In this document: positions 7,406 to 15,705 of the stretch, piece after piece
How positions within the stretch are numbered: the stretch's first letter is position 1
Layout of the letters: the number at the start of each line of letters is the position of its first letter
From: Bacteriovoracaceae bacterium UBA6200
GTDB taxonomy: Bacteria > Bdellovibrionota > Bacteriovoracia > Bacteriovoracales > Bacteriovoracaceae
DNA length: 64,000 bases
NCBI GenBank assembly: GCA_002422605.1
Contig: DISW01000025.1
Coordinates: 372,001 to 436,000, forward strand
Direction of reading: 5' to 3'
Made by a program: the position numbers and the translations under genes
The notes under the pieces: model-generated
What the model saw: the letters and a program-made list of their open reading frames with translations, nothing else
What the model was told of the DNA's origin: nothing
Database searches by the model: none

Positions 7406-8656
7406 TCAGTCACAGCTTAGCGTCATCTTGCGGATATTTCCTGTTATCCAAATCAATGTCCCAATTGTTATACAGAGAGGTGTCAAAAGATGAGGAAGTG
7501 GAAACATATACTGATCCAGGCAATATATGATGAAACCTGTAACGATAAATTCTTGTCCAATGTTTATCATGAGACTCCCGCGAGTCGTTTCAGCATTAAA
7601 GGTTGGGAATAAAATACTCAAAATTCGTGTTAGCATACCAAGAAAAGTTATTGCCCACGCCGTAATACCCAGAACAGTGAATACTTTTACTAGTCCGCTT
7701 AACCAGATTGTTTCTGGAAAGATTTGAATCAATCTAATTGTGCAAACGGAATACATACCTAAGGGGAAGACAAGACCCCAATAGAGTGGAGTGTAGGAAA
7801 TTGGTATCTTTTTTACAGCATGTCTCCAGAATCCCAAAATAAACAACATTGGAATCCACCAAGTCGCTGTGGCCCAAAACATCAGTGTGAAACCTTTAAT
7901 GAAAGGTAAAACAGGAAGCAGTAAACTTGAGTTAGCTGATTTTAGAACCAGCAGCGAACCTGCAAGAGTTGATATCGCCATGGCCCCCATATTGATCCAG
8001 TAGGGAGGCATGAGATCATTTGGATAAAATTTAAAAAACATGTAGCGATAAAAGATAATCGAAATTATCCAGATATATAGCATCCCTCCGAAAAGCCATA
8101 GGACCGTTAATAGAAAGAGGATGATATCATTATTGACCGAGGTGTCTAAAAAAGATGTCCCAACCACAGGAATAGATTGGGTCGCCACAATAGCAATTAA
8201 CCAGCCTCCATGGATGGCCTGTTCAAAAACTGGTTTTTCACTCTTAACGGTTAATAAGACAAAGATTGAGTAAATAGAAATAAGCCATAGCGTGAGTGAT
8301 AATCCAAAAAAAAATTGAGCGGCAAAGATGGACCCAGTCATCAAGTGGCACTGTGAACCGATAATACTATTGGCAGCTACGATAGTGAAAAATCCCGGAG
8401 CTCTTTTATGGTCGGAGAAATCATCAATAAATCTTTCTTTAAAAATGAATGCTCGAGCGACAAATAGTAATGTGAGGGCAACATATAAAGCTAAATTGAT
8501 GAAAAAGAGGAACTTTGCTGCAGTGTCGAAGCCCTGAAGTTTGAAATTAAGGGAGATAATTCCTGTGGCCATCACCATCGCGAAATAGACCGGATTAAGA
8601 TTCGACAGATTCGTTCTGATGAGAGGGAAAGGGAATTGAATCTCGGGTTTGATCAT
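7406..8656 (-). CDS. TehA/SLAC1 (TDT)-family anion channel or transporter
   Basis: A 416-residue membrane protein with about ten helices, beginning with the family-typical NLNPVYFAMVMATGIISLNF. The family includes TehA, the plant anion channel SLAC1 (nitrate, chloride) and yeast Ssu1 (sulfite efflux). It is the first gene of the minus-strand operon, 41 bases before the NarI-like gene and divergent from moeA. The likely job is movement of the oxyanion used or produced by the downstream enzyme. Nitrate/nitrite and sulfite are both compatible with the family. Substrate specificity cannot be read from the sequence. Confidence 0.8.
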   Translation of the reverse strand: MIKPEIQFPFPLIRTNLSNLNPVYFAMVMATGIISLNFKLQGFDTAAKFLFFINLALYVALTLLFVARAFIFKERFIDDFSDHKRAPGFFTIVAANSIIGSQCHLMTGSIFAAQFFFGLSLTLWLISIYSIFVLLTVKSEKPVFEQAIHGGWLIAIVATQSIPVVGTSFLDTSVNNDIILFLLTVLWLFGGMLYIWIISIIFYRYMFFKFYPNDLMPPYWINMGAMAISTLAGSLLVLKSANSSLLLPVLPFIKGFTLMFWATATWWIPMLFILGFWRHAVKKIPISYTPLYWGLVFPLGMYSVCTIRLIQIFPETIWLSGLVKVFTVLGITAWAITFLGMLTRILSILFPTFNAETTRGSLMINIGQEFIVTGFIIYCLDQYMFPLPHLLTPLCITIGTLIWITGNIRKMTLSCD

Positions 8657-8903
8657 TCTTCTTCTCTTAAACTTTTAAGGTTGCAAACTTATGAAATCTT
8701 ATTTGTTTTAAGTCATCTTTGACTATAAATTTCTATTAGTTACTGTCTCGTGCGTCACAAAGATTATTACTGATTCTTAGTCTCGGTAATGTTATGTATT
8801 CTACTTGTTCCTTATTTTATTCTTCTAACACTATTTGGTCATGAAGGATAAGACGCGGCAATTCCGGAAACAGAATTGTTCTTCCATCTTGAAGGGGAAA
8901 CTT
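8657..8903. promoter_or_regulatory. Divergent control region between oxidoreductase and Moco operons
   Basis: A 247-base AT-rich region separates the start of the eight-gene minus operon from the chosen start of moeA on the plus strand, so both operons should be promoted from here. I looked for a two-fold FNR/CRP-type site (TTGAT-N4-ATCAA) and a clean sigma-70 pair and saw no convincing match. The arrangement itself suggests shared control of enzyme and cofactor supply. Confidence 0.45.
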
Positions 8904-10103
8904 GTGATTACTTCTGACGAAGCCTTGGCTGCGGTTTTATCCCATCGCCTGACCGCAAAAATTGAACACATTGATCTAGAGCTTTCTCTGGGGAGAATTC
9001 TAGCAGATGACGTTTATGCTGACATTGATCAACCGCCTTTTCACCGTGTGGCGATGGATGGTTTGGCCATCAATAGTTCACAGCTCAAAACGACGAAATC
9101 ATTTAAAATACTAAATACCATTGCAGCAGGTGCCGAATCTCCTGAACTTCCTTCAGGACCGATGGGATTTGAAATCATGACTGGAGCCATGTTACCTCTT
9201 GGTTCGGATATGGTTATCCGTTATGAGGATTTGGTTATTAACGATAAAATGGCACAGCTCAATGCAGATGAAAAAAAACTTTCTTCTAATTTCCATCCTC
9301 AAGGAAAAGATTACAAAGCTGGGGACAGAGTTCTAAGCAAAGGAACAAAAATCCGCTCAACTACGACATCAATACTTGCTTCTGTTGGATATTCTAAAGT
9401 GCCAGTTCTGGCCTTGCCCAAATTGGGAATAATCAGTACCGGCAATGAATTAGTCCATGTTCATGAAAAGCCTTCTCCATATGAAATTCGTTGGTCTAAT
9501 GGAATCGGTCTTAAGCATGAGTTGGAATCATTCGGCTATAGTGACGTCACTATTATTAAACTTCCTGACGATGAAAATGAAATCCGTAAGCACATGCAGG
9601 AGCAACTTTCAGCTTGTGATGTCCTTCTTCTTACGGGCGGAGTCTCGGCTGGAAAATTTGATTTTGTCCCCCGGCTTCTGAAAGAGTGTGGAGTAAAAGA
9701 AATCTTCCATAAAGTTTCCCAACGACCAGGAAAGCCTCTGTGGTTTGGTGAAACATCTCAAGGCAAACTGGTGTTCGGTCTTCCAGGCAACCCAGTTTCA
9801 TGCCTTGTTAATTTAAGAAAATATGTCATCCCTTGCATGGATCTTTCACTTTCGGGCAAAGAACCTCTTCTCCCCGAGGCGATCCTCACTCAAGAAGTTA
9901 AGTTCAATAAAGACTTCACTTACTATTGTCTCGTAAGAATCTCCCAGGAAGGTTCAAAATTATTTGCGACCCCTGTTAAGGGGAATGGATCTGGAGACTT
10001 TTTCCAGATGAGAGATTCCGATGGCTTTATGGAACTGCGTCAGAGTGATGCTCCTTTTTCTGAAGGTTTTTCAGGAAAGATTTATCAATGGGGTAAGCAT
10101 TGA
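8904..10103 (+). CDS. moeA: Molybdopterin molybdenumtransferase MoeA
   Basis: A 399-residue MoeA, usual length about 400-410. It inserts molybdate into adenylylated molybdopterin. Hallmarks are PPFHRVAMDGLAI near residue 60, IMTGAMLPLGSDMVIRYED, LGIISTGNEL, LLLTGGVSAGKFDFV and VFGLPGNPVSCLVN. The start is GTG 8904, preceded by AAGGGGAA at good distance, so the protein begins VITSDEALAAVL, as MoeA proteins do. Upstream in-frame ATG 8841 and TTG 8835 lack a ribosome site. It heads the Moco operon and its stop overlaps the possible TTG start of moaA. Confidence 0.93.
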   Translation: MITSDEALAAVLSHRLTAKIEHIDLELSLGRILADDVYADIDQPPFHRVAMDGLAINSSQLKTTKSFKILNTIAAGAESPELPSGPMGFEIMTGAMLPLGSDMVIRYEDLVINDKMAQLNADEKKLSSNFHPQGKDYKAGDRVLSKGTKIRSTTTSILASVGYSKVPVLALPKLGIISTGNELVHVHEKPSPYEIRWSNGIGLKHELESFGYSDVTIIKLPDDENEIRKHMQEQLSACDVLLLTGGVSAGKFDFVPRLLKECGVKEIFHKVSQRPGKPLWFGETSQGKLVFGLPGNPVSCLVNLRKYVIPCMDLSLSGKEPLLPEAILTQEVKFNKDFTYYCLVRISQEGSKLFATPVKGNGSGDFFQMRDSDGFMELRQSDAPFSEGFSGKIYQWGKH

Positions 10104-10111
10104 AAGATTCC

Positions 10112-11041
10112 ATGATTGATAGTTTTGGTCGAAGAATGAGAAAGCTACGAGTCTCTCTTCTAGACGCCTGTAATTTTCGCTGTACCTATTGCATGCCCGC
10201 TTCGGCAACCTTCTCCAAGCTTCATGATTTGTTATGTCCAGATGAGATTGGATTGATTGTAAGTAATTTAGCAAAGCTTGGCATTGAAGAGGTTCGACTG
10301 ACCGGTGGAGAGCCTACTCTAAGGGCGGAATTAGTTGAGATCGTGGAACGTCTTTCTGAAATTCCTCTCAAGCGATTGGGATTAACGACGAATGGTTCAG
10401 AACTTGAGAAATTTATCCCAGCCCTTAAGAATACCAAACTGCAAAGTATTAATGTAAGCCTGGATAGCCTTGATTCTGGCCTCTTTAAACGTCTGGCCCG
10501 TTATGATGGGTTAGCTAAAGTGTTAAGCAGTATTGATCACTCCATCGAGGCGGGTTTCAAAGTTAAAATTAATACGGTGTTAATGAAACAGAATATGCAT
10601 GAATTGCCGGCCTTTATTGAGTTTGCTCGAGAAAGAGGAATAGAAATTCGGTTTTTGGAATTAATGAAGATAGGAGTCGCTATTGACTTTTTTGACCAGG
10701 AATTTGTTCCTGCAGGCCACCTCATTCATGAATTACGCCAGATCCATAAGATAAAGCAAGTGCCTGTCCCTCATGATTCCACGGCCTTTAAGTATCAGTT
10801 GGATAATGGAGTGATGATAGGTTTTATTGCTTCCGAAACGGTTCCCTTTTGTGGTTCATGTTCACGCTTAAGACTTGATAGTAAGGGGGCCCTGCGCTCG
10901 TGCCTTATGAAAGAAAATAAAATGAATCTCCGGGGGCTATCTTTAGAAGACTATCCGGAGATCATCACGGAGGTTCTTAAACACAAGCCTTACGAGCGTG
11001 TGGAAAAAGTTACCCAACCTATGTACCAGATTGGAGGTTAA
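10112..11041 (+). CDS. moaA: GTP 3',8-cyclase MoaA
   Basis: A radical-SAM enzyme of 309 residues that starts molybdopterin synthesis by converting GTP to 3',8-cyclo-GTP. The N-terminal cluster motif is CNFRCTYCMP (C20, C24, C27). RLTGGEPTLR binds S-adenosylmethionine. The C-terminal substrate-side cluster is seen in FCGSCSRLRLDSKGALRSCL, and the protein ends in the expected GG. ATG 10112 gives the usual MIDSFGR beginning. A TTG at 10100, with GGGG six bases upstream and overlapping the moeA stop, is an alternative that adds four residues. Confidence 0.93.
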   Translation: MIDSFGRRMRKLRVSLLDACNFRCTYCMPASATFSKLHDLLCPDEIGLIVSNLAKLGIEEVRLTGGEPTLRAELVEIVERLSEIPLKRLGLTTNGSELEKFIPALKNTKLQSINVSLDSLDSGLFKRLARYDGLAKVLSSIDHSIEAGFKVKINTVLMKQNMHELPAFIEFARERGIEIRFLELMKIGVAIDFFDQEFVPAGHLIHELRQIHKIKQVPVPHDSTAFKYQLDNGVMIGFIASETVPFCGSCSRLRLDSKGALRSCLMKENKMNLRGLSLEDYPEIITEVLKHKPYERVEKVTQPMYQIGG

Positions 11042-11042
11042 A

Positions 11043-11510
11043 ATGTTGAGTCATGTTGATGAAGAAAATCGTCCTCAAATGGTGGATGTAGGACAAAAAA
11101 AAGAATCCCAGCGAGAAGCCACTGCCTATGGAATCGTAAAAGTAGGTAAGGTCATTATGGATGAACTCACTCATGGAGAGATTCATTCTAAGAAAGGTCC
11201 AGTCCTTTCCACAGCTATAATTGCCGGAACTATGGCCGTTAAAAAATGCCATGAGCTAATTCCTTTCTGTCACCCGCTGATCTTGGAAAAAATTAAAATT
11301 AACATTACTCCGTTAGATGCTGAAAAGTTCGAAATATTCTGCACCGTAGGTTGTTTTGGTAAAACAGGAGTTGAGATGGAGGCACTTACGGGAGTTCATG
11401 TAGCGGCCCTTACTATTCACGATATGTGCAAGGCCTTATCGCCGGCCATAATTGTCGAAGACATTCACTTATTGAAAAAAAGTGGCGGAAAAAAAGATTA
11501 TGAAGCTTAA
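11043..11510 (+). CDS. moaC: Cyclic pyranopterin monophosphate synthase MoaC
   Basis: A 155-residue protein, a normal MoaC length. It converts 3',8-cyclo-GTP to cyclic pyranopterin monophosphate together with MoaA. Signature stretches are MVDVGQKKESQREATAYG, AIIAGTMAVKKCHELIPFCH, TGVEMEALTGVHVAALTIHD and the late MCKA motif. The start at 11043 is supported by GGAGG seven bases upstream; the frame extends 15 codons further up inside moaA without a ribosome site. The end overlaps the start of mobBA by eleven bases. Confidence 0.95.
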   Translation: MLSHVDEENRPQMVDVGQKKESQREATAYGIVKVGKVIMDELTHGEIHSKKGPVLSTAIIAGTMAVKKCHELIPFCHPLILEKIKINITPLDAEKFEIFCTVGCFGKTGVEMEALTGVHVAALTIHDMCKALSPAIIVEDIHLLKKSGGKKDYEA

Positions 11511-12609
11511 AAAAAACTTTCATCCAAGGATGTTTGGATTTGCTGGCTTTTCCGGTTCAGGTAAGACCACTCTGATTGAAAAACTTATTAAGGCCATGAG
11601 CCGTTATCACATCGGCTATATTAAGCATGATGCTCATAAGTTTCAGATGGACCATCCGGGAAAAGACACTCACAGACAGTATCAGGCCGGGGCGGAAGTG
11701 GTCTTTATTAACGACTCCGATCATTTTAATCTCCAGGTAAGAGGGGAGAGCTTTACGTTGGAGAAAGAATACTTTAAGGACTGTGATCTGGTGTTCGTTG
11801 AAGGTCATAAATATTCTGATCATGCCAAATTTCTTTTTCTGGATTCAGAGGGCCAAGCCCTTAAAGAATATCAGGAAGGAAAACTCACTAACGTCCAAGC
11901 TTTTATCCTTGAGAACATGGATCAATCAAGGCCCGAAGACAAACCTTCCTTTCACCGCGATGATATTGAAGGTCTAATGAAGTTTATCAGAAGTCACATT
12001 GATGCTTCTGTGAAGTCAGTAGAACTCTATGGACTCATCCTTGCTGGAGGAGAGAGCAGCAGGATGGGAAGAGATAAGTCTCTCCTCAATTATCATGGTC
12101 TTCCACAAACGGAACATCTTTATAAAATGGCTAAGGATATGAATCTACCGAGTTTCATCTCCTGCAAATCTCAGCAAGTGGATAGACTTGGGCTTTCTCA
12201 TCTGCCAGTCATCTCTGATAGGTTTTCAGGCTTTGGTCCTTTGGGAGGAATCCTCTCTGCCATGGCAACTTATCCCAATAAGGCATGGCTCGTAATGGCC
12301 TGTGATCTTCCGCTGCTTACGACTGAAACTTTGAACGAGCTAATTCTCGCTCGTGATCCTCTTAAACAGGCCACTGCTTACTTCAATCAGGAACGGAAAC
12401 AATTTGAACCATTATTTGCGATTTATGAGCCAGGTATCTATTCGCGCATGCTGCATTTCTTAGGTGAAGGTGTCAGCTGTCCCCAGAAAGTTCTTTTTAA
12501 TTCATCAGTCAATACTTTGCCTCTAACTACACAAGGAAGATTGCAAAACGTTAATACACCAGAGGATCGTATAGAGGTTCTGAAGATTCTTGAAACGGAG
12601 AGTTTATGA
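11500..12609 (+). CDS. mobBA: MobB-MobA fusion (Mo-cofactor guanylyltransferase with GTP-binding adaptor)
   Basis: A 369-residue two-domain protein. Residues ~10-165 are MobB-like, with P-loop GFAGFSGSGKTTL and GYIKHDAHKFQMD. Residues ~175-369 are MobA-like, with LILAGGESSRMGRDKSLL, GPLGGILSAM, VMACDLPLL and NVNTPED. MobA attaches GMP to molybdopterin to make MGD; MobB is an accessory GTPase. The two are usually separate, although fusions occur. Bis-MGD is what the neighbouring NasA/NapA-like enzyme needs. ATG 11500 was chosen; GTG 11482 is an alternative adding six residues. The stop overlaps the moaD ATG. Confidence 0.92.
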   Translation: MKLKKNFHPRMFGFAGFSGSGKTTLIEKLIKAMSRYHIGYIKHDAHKFQMDHPGKDTHRQYQAGAEVVFINDSDHFNLQVRGESFTLEKEYFKDCDLVFVEGHKYSDHAKFLFLDSEGQALKEYQEGKLTNVQAFILENMDQSRPEDKPSFHRDDIEGLMKFIRSHIDASVKSVELYGLILAGGESSRMGRDKSLLNYHGLPQTEHLYKMAKDMNLPSFISCKSQQVDRLGLSHLPVISDRFSGFGPLGGILSAMATYPNKAWLVMACDLPLLTTETLNELILARDPLKQATAYFNQERKQFEPLFAIYEPGIYSRMLHFLGEGVSCPQKVLFNSSVNTLPLTTQGRLQNVNTPEDRIEVLKILETESL

Positions 12610-12848
12610 ATATCAAAATTAAATACTTTGCTTCACTTAGGGAGAAATCTCAAAAGAGTGAAGACTTACTAGAAATAAATGAAAAACAAAACCTTTCGGA
12701 AATCTACGAACTACTTCGGGGCAAATATCATTTCCCACTTACAGCCAAGGAAATTAAATTCGCCGTCAATAATGAATACGTCGAAGATGAGTACCTGCTT
12801 AAAGAGCATGATGTTGTGGCCTTTATTCCACCGGTGGCGGGAGGTTAA
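12606..12848 (+). CDS. moaD: Molybdopterin synthase sulfur carrier subunit MoaD
   Basis: An 80-residue beta-grasp protein ending in the required Gly-Gly (FIPPVAGG), which is adenylated by MoeB and thiocarboxylated. The body (MNIKIKYFASLREKS, EHDVVAFIPPVAGG) is typical MoaD. Its ATG overlaps the mobBA stop as ATGA, and moaE starts two bases after its stop. With MoaE it forms the heterotetrameric synthase that adds the dithiolene sulfurs. Confidence 0.94.
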   Translation: MNIKIKYFASLREKSQKSEDLLEINEKQNLSEIYELLRGKYHFPLTAKEIKFAVNNEYVEDEYLLKEHDVVAFIPPVAGG

Positions 12849-12850
12849 GT

Positions 12851-13306
12851 ATGTTCAGGATTGTAGATTCACCAATTCTTGTCCATGAATTATCTGAAAC
12901 TACCAGAGATGAAGTCGGCGCAATAGTCACCTTCGAGGGAAGAGTCAGAAACAATAATCAAGGAAAGAAAGTTCTCTCATTAGAATATGAAGCTTTTCAA
13001 GAAATGGCCGAAGCGGAAGGGAATAAGATTATTAAAGAGGCGAAAGAACTTTTTGCCATTGAAGATGCTCTTTGTTTTCATCGTATCGGTCAGCTTACTA
13101 TCCGTGAAATCGCTGTCTGGATCGTCGTCTATGCCAAACACCGTGAAGCCGCCTATCAGGCCAACTCTTATATTATTGATCAGGTAAAAACCCGTGTCCC
13201 TATCTGGAAAAAAGAATTCTATGATGATGGCGACAGTGAGTGGGTAAAGTGTCTCGCTTGCGCGGCTAAAGGGATTGCTCATCATGACCATTTCCATCAC
13301 GTCTAA
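12851..13306 (+). CDS. moaE: Molybdopterin synthase catalytic subunit MoaE
   Basis: A 151-residue MoaE, the usual size. Motifs include GAIVTFEGRVRNNNQGKKV, LEYEAFQEMAEAEG, HRIGQLTIREIAVWIVV and VPIWKKEFYDDG; the last holds the active-site Lys. It lies directly after moaD, and the first 23 bases of the moeB gene overlap its end. Together with MoaD it converts cPMP to molybdopterin. Confidence 0.94.
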   Translation: MFRIVDSPILVHELSETTRDEVGAIVTFEGRVRNNNQGKKVLSLEYEAFQEMAEAEGNKIIKEAKELFAIEDALCFHRIGQLTIREIAVWIVVYAKHREAAYQANSYIIDQVKTRVPIWKKEFYDDGDSEWVKCLACAAKGIAHHDHFHHV

Positions 13307-14330
13307 TCAGCTATTTCAGCGACAGATAACCCTGCTTGGAAGTGAAGGGCAGAAGCTTATTACTCAAGCACGGGTTTTAATTGTTGGCGCTGGTGGTCTT
13401 GGATGTCCAGCTCTCCAGTATCTCTCATCGGCAGGTGTCGGAGAGATAGGAATCGTGGATTTTGATAAAATCAGTGCTTCTAATTTACAGCGACAGATTT
13501 TATTTCGCCCTGAAGATGTGGGACAACTCAAAGTGAAAGTTGCTAGCGAACGTATCCGGAAACATGCTCCTTATACTAAAATCGTAGATATTCCTATAGC
13601 TCTGAACGAAGATAGTGCAGCTAGTGTTATTTCCAGTTATAATGTCATTCTCGATTGTACAGACAATTTTCATACAAAATTTCTCCTACATGACTTTTGT
13701 TTTCAAGAAAGGAAAATTTTGGTGCAAGCTTCGGTTTATCAGTATGAAGGCCAATTGCAGGTTTTTGATTTTCGAAATCAGCAAGGCCCTTGCTGGCGTT
13801 GCCTTTGGAAAATCCCCCCTGAAGATGGTTGCACTGGCACTTGTGCAGAAGTAGGAGTCATAGGCCCTCTCTTAGGAGTTATGGGGAGCTTACAAGCGAT
13901 GGAAGCCTTGAAGATCATCCTGGAAAAACCTTTTCTAAAAAACGGTAACACTTTATTTGTCGACTTACTTACTTTATCAATGGAATCCAGAGTTTTTAAG
14001 GGCCGTAAAGATTGTTCTTGTTGCGTAAAAAAAGATCTTCCTCGAACAGAAGGAATTCAAATCGCTCTACCTGACCGGCTGAATGAATTTATAATTATTG
14101 ATGTAAGGTCTCGGAAGGAAAATCAGGAGTGCCTTGTTTTAAAAGGTCTTGCAGGTCTGGAAATTATCAATCTACCTCTGGAAGAAGTGAGTTCGTTTCT
14201 TCCAGTAGCCTCAAAAAAATATCTGGTTGTTTGTAGCAAGGGAATCAGATCTTTGAAGGCATGCCGAGAGCTTCGGAAGAATCACTCAGAAGTTTATTCG
14301 CTTTTGGGAGGCATTGAAAAACTAGGATGA
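13284..14330 (+). CDS. moeB: MoeB adenylyltransferase with C-terminal rhodanese domain
   Basis: A 348-residue ThiF/MoeB/HesA protein. The nucleotide site is VLIVGAGGLGCPAL (from ~residue 31), then DFDKISASNLQRQILF. The zinc-type pairs CWRC and CSCC and a conserved CTGTCAEVGVIGPLLG loop follow. The last ~80 residues are a rhodanese module with active-site loop CSKGIRS. This MOCS3-like layout could both adenylate MoaD and carry its sulfur. ATG 13284 overlaps moaE by 23 bases; TTG 13275 is an alternative. It ends the Moco operon and its stop lies in a terminator-like hairpin. No mogA/moaB homologue is seen in this cluster. Confidence 0.9.
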   Translation: MTISITSNQLFQRQITLLGSEGQKLITQARVLIVGAGGLGCPALQYLSSAGVGEIGIVDFDKISASNLQRQILFRPEDVGQLKVKVASERIRKHAPYTKIVDIPIALNEDSAASVISSYNVILDCTDNFHTKFLLHDFCFQERKILVQASVYQYEGQLQVFDFRNQQGPCWRCLWKIPPEDGCTGTCAEVGVIGPLLGVMGSLQAMEALKIILEKPFLKNGNTLFVDLLTLSMESRVFKGRKDCSCCVKKDLPRTEGIQIALPDRLNEFIIIDVRSRKENQECLVLKGLAGLEIINLPLEEVSSFLPVASKKYLVVCSKGIRSLKACRELRKNHSEVYSLLGGIEKLG

Positions 14331-14352
14331 GGGCAGTTGGCCCTCATCCTAG
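14322..14352. terminator. Terminator-like hairpin after the Moco operon
   Basis: A perfect 13-bp inverted repeat (CTAGGATGAGGGC / GCCCTCATCCTAG) with a 5-base loop. It includes the moeB stop codon and lies between convergent genes. The following bases have no long T run, so it may act on both strands or as an mRNA-end stabiliser. Confidence 0.7.
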
Positions 14353-14378
14353 ACATTTATCACAGAAACAATATTGTT

Positions 14379-15476
14379 TTAATCTCTTTGCAAATTAAAC
14401 TGACGGTCTCTTATGACTTGTCCATTACTGATAAATTTTAAATTGTAATCAAAATCTGCTGGAAAACCTTTTACGTAACTCTCTTCCTGAGTGCCTTCGG
14501 CGAATTCAGTTTTAATGCTCAACCGATTACTGGACGCGGAAACGATGCTGCTCTTTGTACCATTTGAATAAATACAACCATCATCACGGATTTCGAAAGT
14601 TGTCGTATAGTTAAATCGAGGGCGTCGCAAATCATCGGTAATCGTACCACTGAATCTCCATGAATCGCCTGCAATTTGAGTCATTGAAGCAAAAGTCTGG
14701 CCAAAATGCCCACTAATATTTTCAGGTGTTACACTTGAAGTACCTCGAAATGAAGCCCAATCCGAAAAAGTTATAAATAAAGATTTAATTTTTTGTACTT
14801 CTGCGTTTGGAATACCACATGCATTTGTATTAGAACCACCTGTAGTTCCACCGCCCGTAGTACCACCGCCTGTAGTACCACCGCCTGTAGTTCCACCACC
14901 TGTCGTACCATCGGTTGTGCCATCCATAATTTCAACTTCAAAAGTAAAACAAGCGACAGCTATATTAAGATCTTCTTCTGCCCCAAAGACAACGAAGATA
15001 AAGTTTTCCTGAGGGGGAAGAAGGGCCAGAGAGATGCTTTGGTTAAACTGGTAGGAACTTCCCTGACCATCATTTACTACCACTACCGATCCTCCAAGTT
15101 CTTCTTCTATTCCGGCCCTATCAACGATGCTGTCTTCACCTCCTGCAATTGCTCCGCAACTGTTAGACGGATATATGCCGTGCTGGTGAAGGACGTTATC
15201 AGCTCGGTCAACTTGGAAAGAGAGATTAAGGGCATTCTGAGTATTATCGACTTGGAAATTTTTATTAAGGACTCTAATGTCAGAATCGATATTATTGTTA
15301 ACAATAACCGTAGGACCTGGAGAAGCAGATCCTTCTTGGCGTTCTGCTTGTTGAACCTCAACACTGGTGTCATCATCCCCATCGCTGCCGCATGAAACCA
15401 TTGTCAACATGGACACTAAGCACATGCAAAGAAGTAACTTGATAGGTTTGGGTTGAAAAGATCTTGTCGTGTACAT
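14379..15476 (-). CDS. Lipoprotein with a Gly/Thr tandem-repeat linker
   Basis: A 365-residue protein with a lipoprotein signal (LLLCMCLVSMLTMVSCGSDG; the lipidated Cys is near residue 29). It is followed by an acidic stretch and a first domain of no recognised family. A low-complexity linker of about 25 residues (DGTTGGGTTGGGTTGG) separates this from a C-terminal ~130-residue domain containing SLFITFSDWASFRGTS and SGTITDDLRRPRFNYTTTFE. It is probably anchored on the outer membrane or periplasmic face. The linker DNA is a 15-bp tandem array. No function is recognised. It is transcribed towards the Moco operon. Confidence 0.75.
   Translation of the reverse strand: MYTTRSFQPKPIKLLLCMCLVSMLTMVSCGSDGDDDTSVEVQQAERQEGSASPGPTVIVNNNIDSDIRVLNKNFQVDNTQNALNLSFQVDRADNVLHQHGIYPSNSCGAIAGGEDSIVDRAGIEEELGGSVVVVNDGQGSSYQFNQSISLALLPPQENFIFVVFGAEEDLNIAVACFTFEVEIMDGTTDGTTGGGTTGGGTTGGGTTGGGTTGGSNTNACGIPNAEVQKIKSLFITFSDWASFRGTSSVTPENISGHFGQTFASMTQIAGDSWRFSGTITDDLRRPRFNYTTTFEIRDDGCIYSNGTKSSIVSASSNRLSIKTEFAEGTQEESYVKGFPADFDYNLKFISNGQVIRDRQFNLQRD
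14842..14916. repeat. 15-bp tandem repeat, five copies
   Basis: Five consecutive copies of a 15-bp unit, consensus GTAGTACCACCGCCT on the plus strand. The left four are nearly identical and the rightmost is degenerate. It encodes the TGGGT linker of the lipoprotein. Because the unit is a multiple of three, copy-number changes would alter linker length without a frameshift. Confidence 0.85.
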
Positions 15477-15705
15477 ATTTCACTCCATTTTTGTAGGAAA
15501 TTAAAGATTTCTTCTCTGCGATTTTGCAAGTTGATTGCCAAAGGAATGAAGGGGGGAAATGGAAAAAAATATGATTATTCACTTAAGAAGGGGCTTGTTG
15601 ACTGTAACTCACCTTATCGCTAACTAATATCGTCATCTGGTCTAAGCATTTTTAATTATCTTTTTTTGGCCATATTAACGCAATAAATGATAATTAAATT
15701 AGTAA

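Noticed and set aside
8657..8903. FNR-type operator controlling the molybdenum operons
   Set aside because: No convincing TTGAT-N4-ATCAA match was visible, so oxygen control was not claimed.
14793..15395. A 200-codon plus-strand frame opposite the repeat lipoprotein
   Set aside because: It is the antisense of a gene with lipobox and ribosome site, and it is rich in Cys/Thr repeats created by the 15-bp array.
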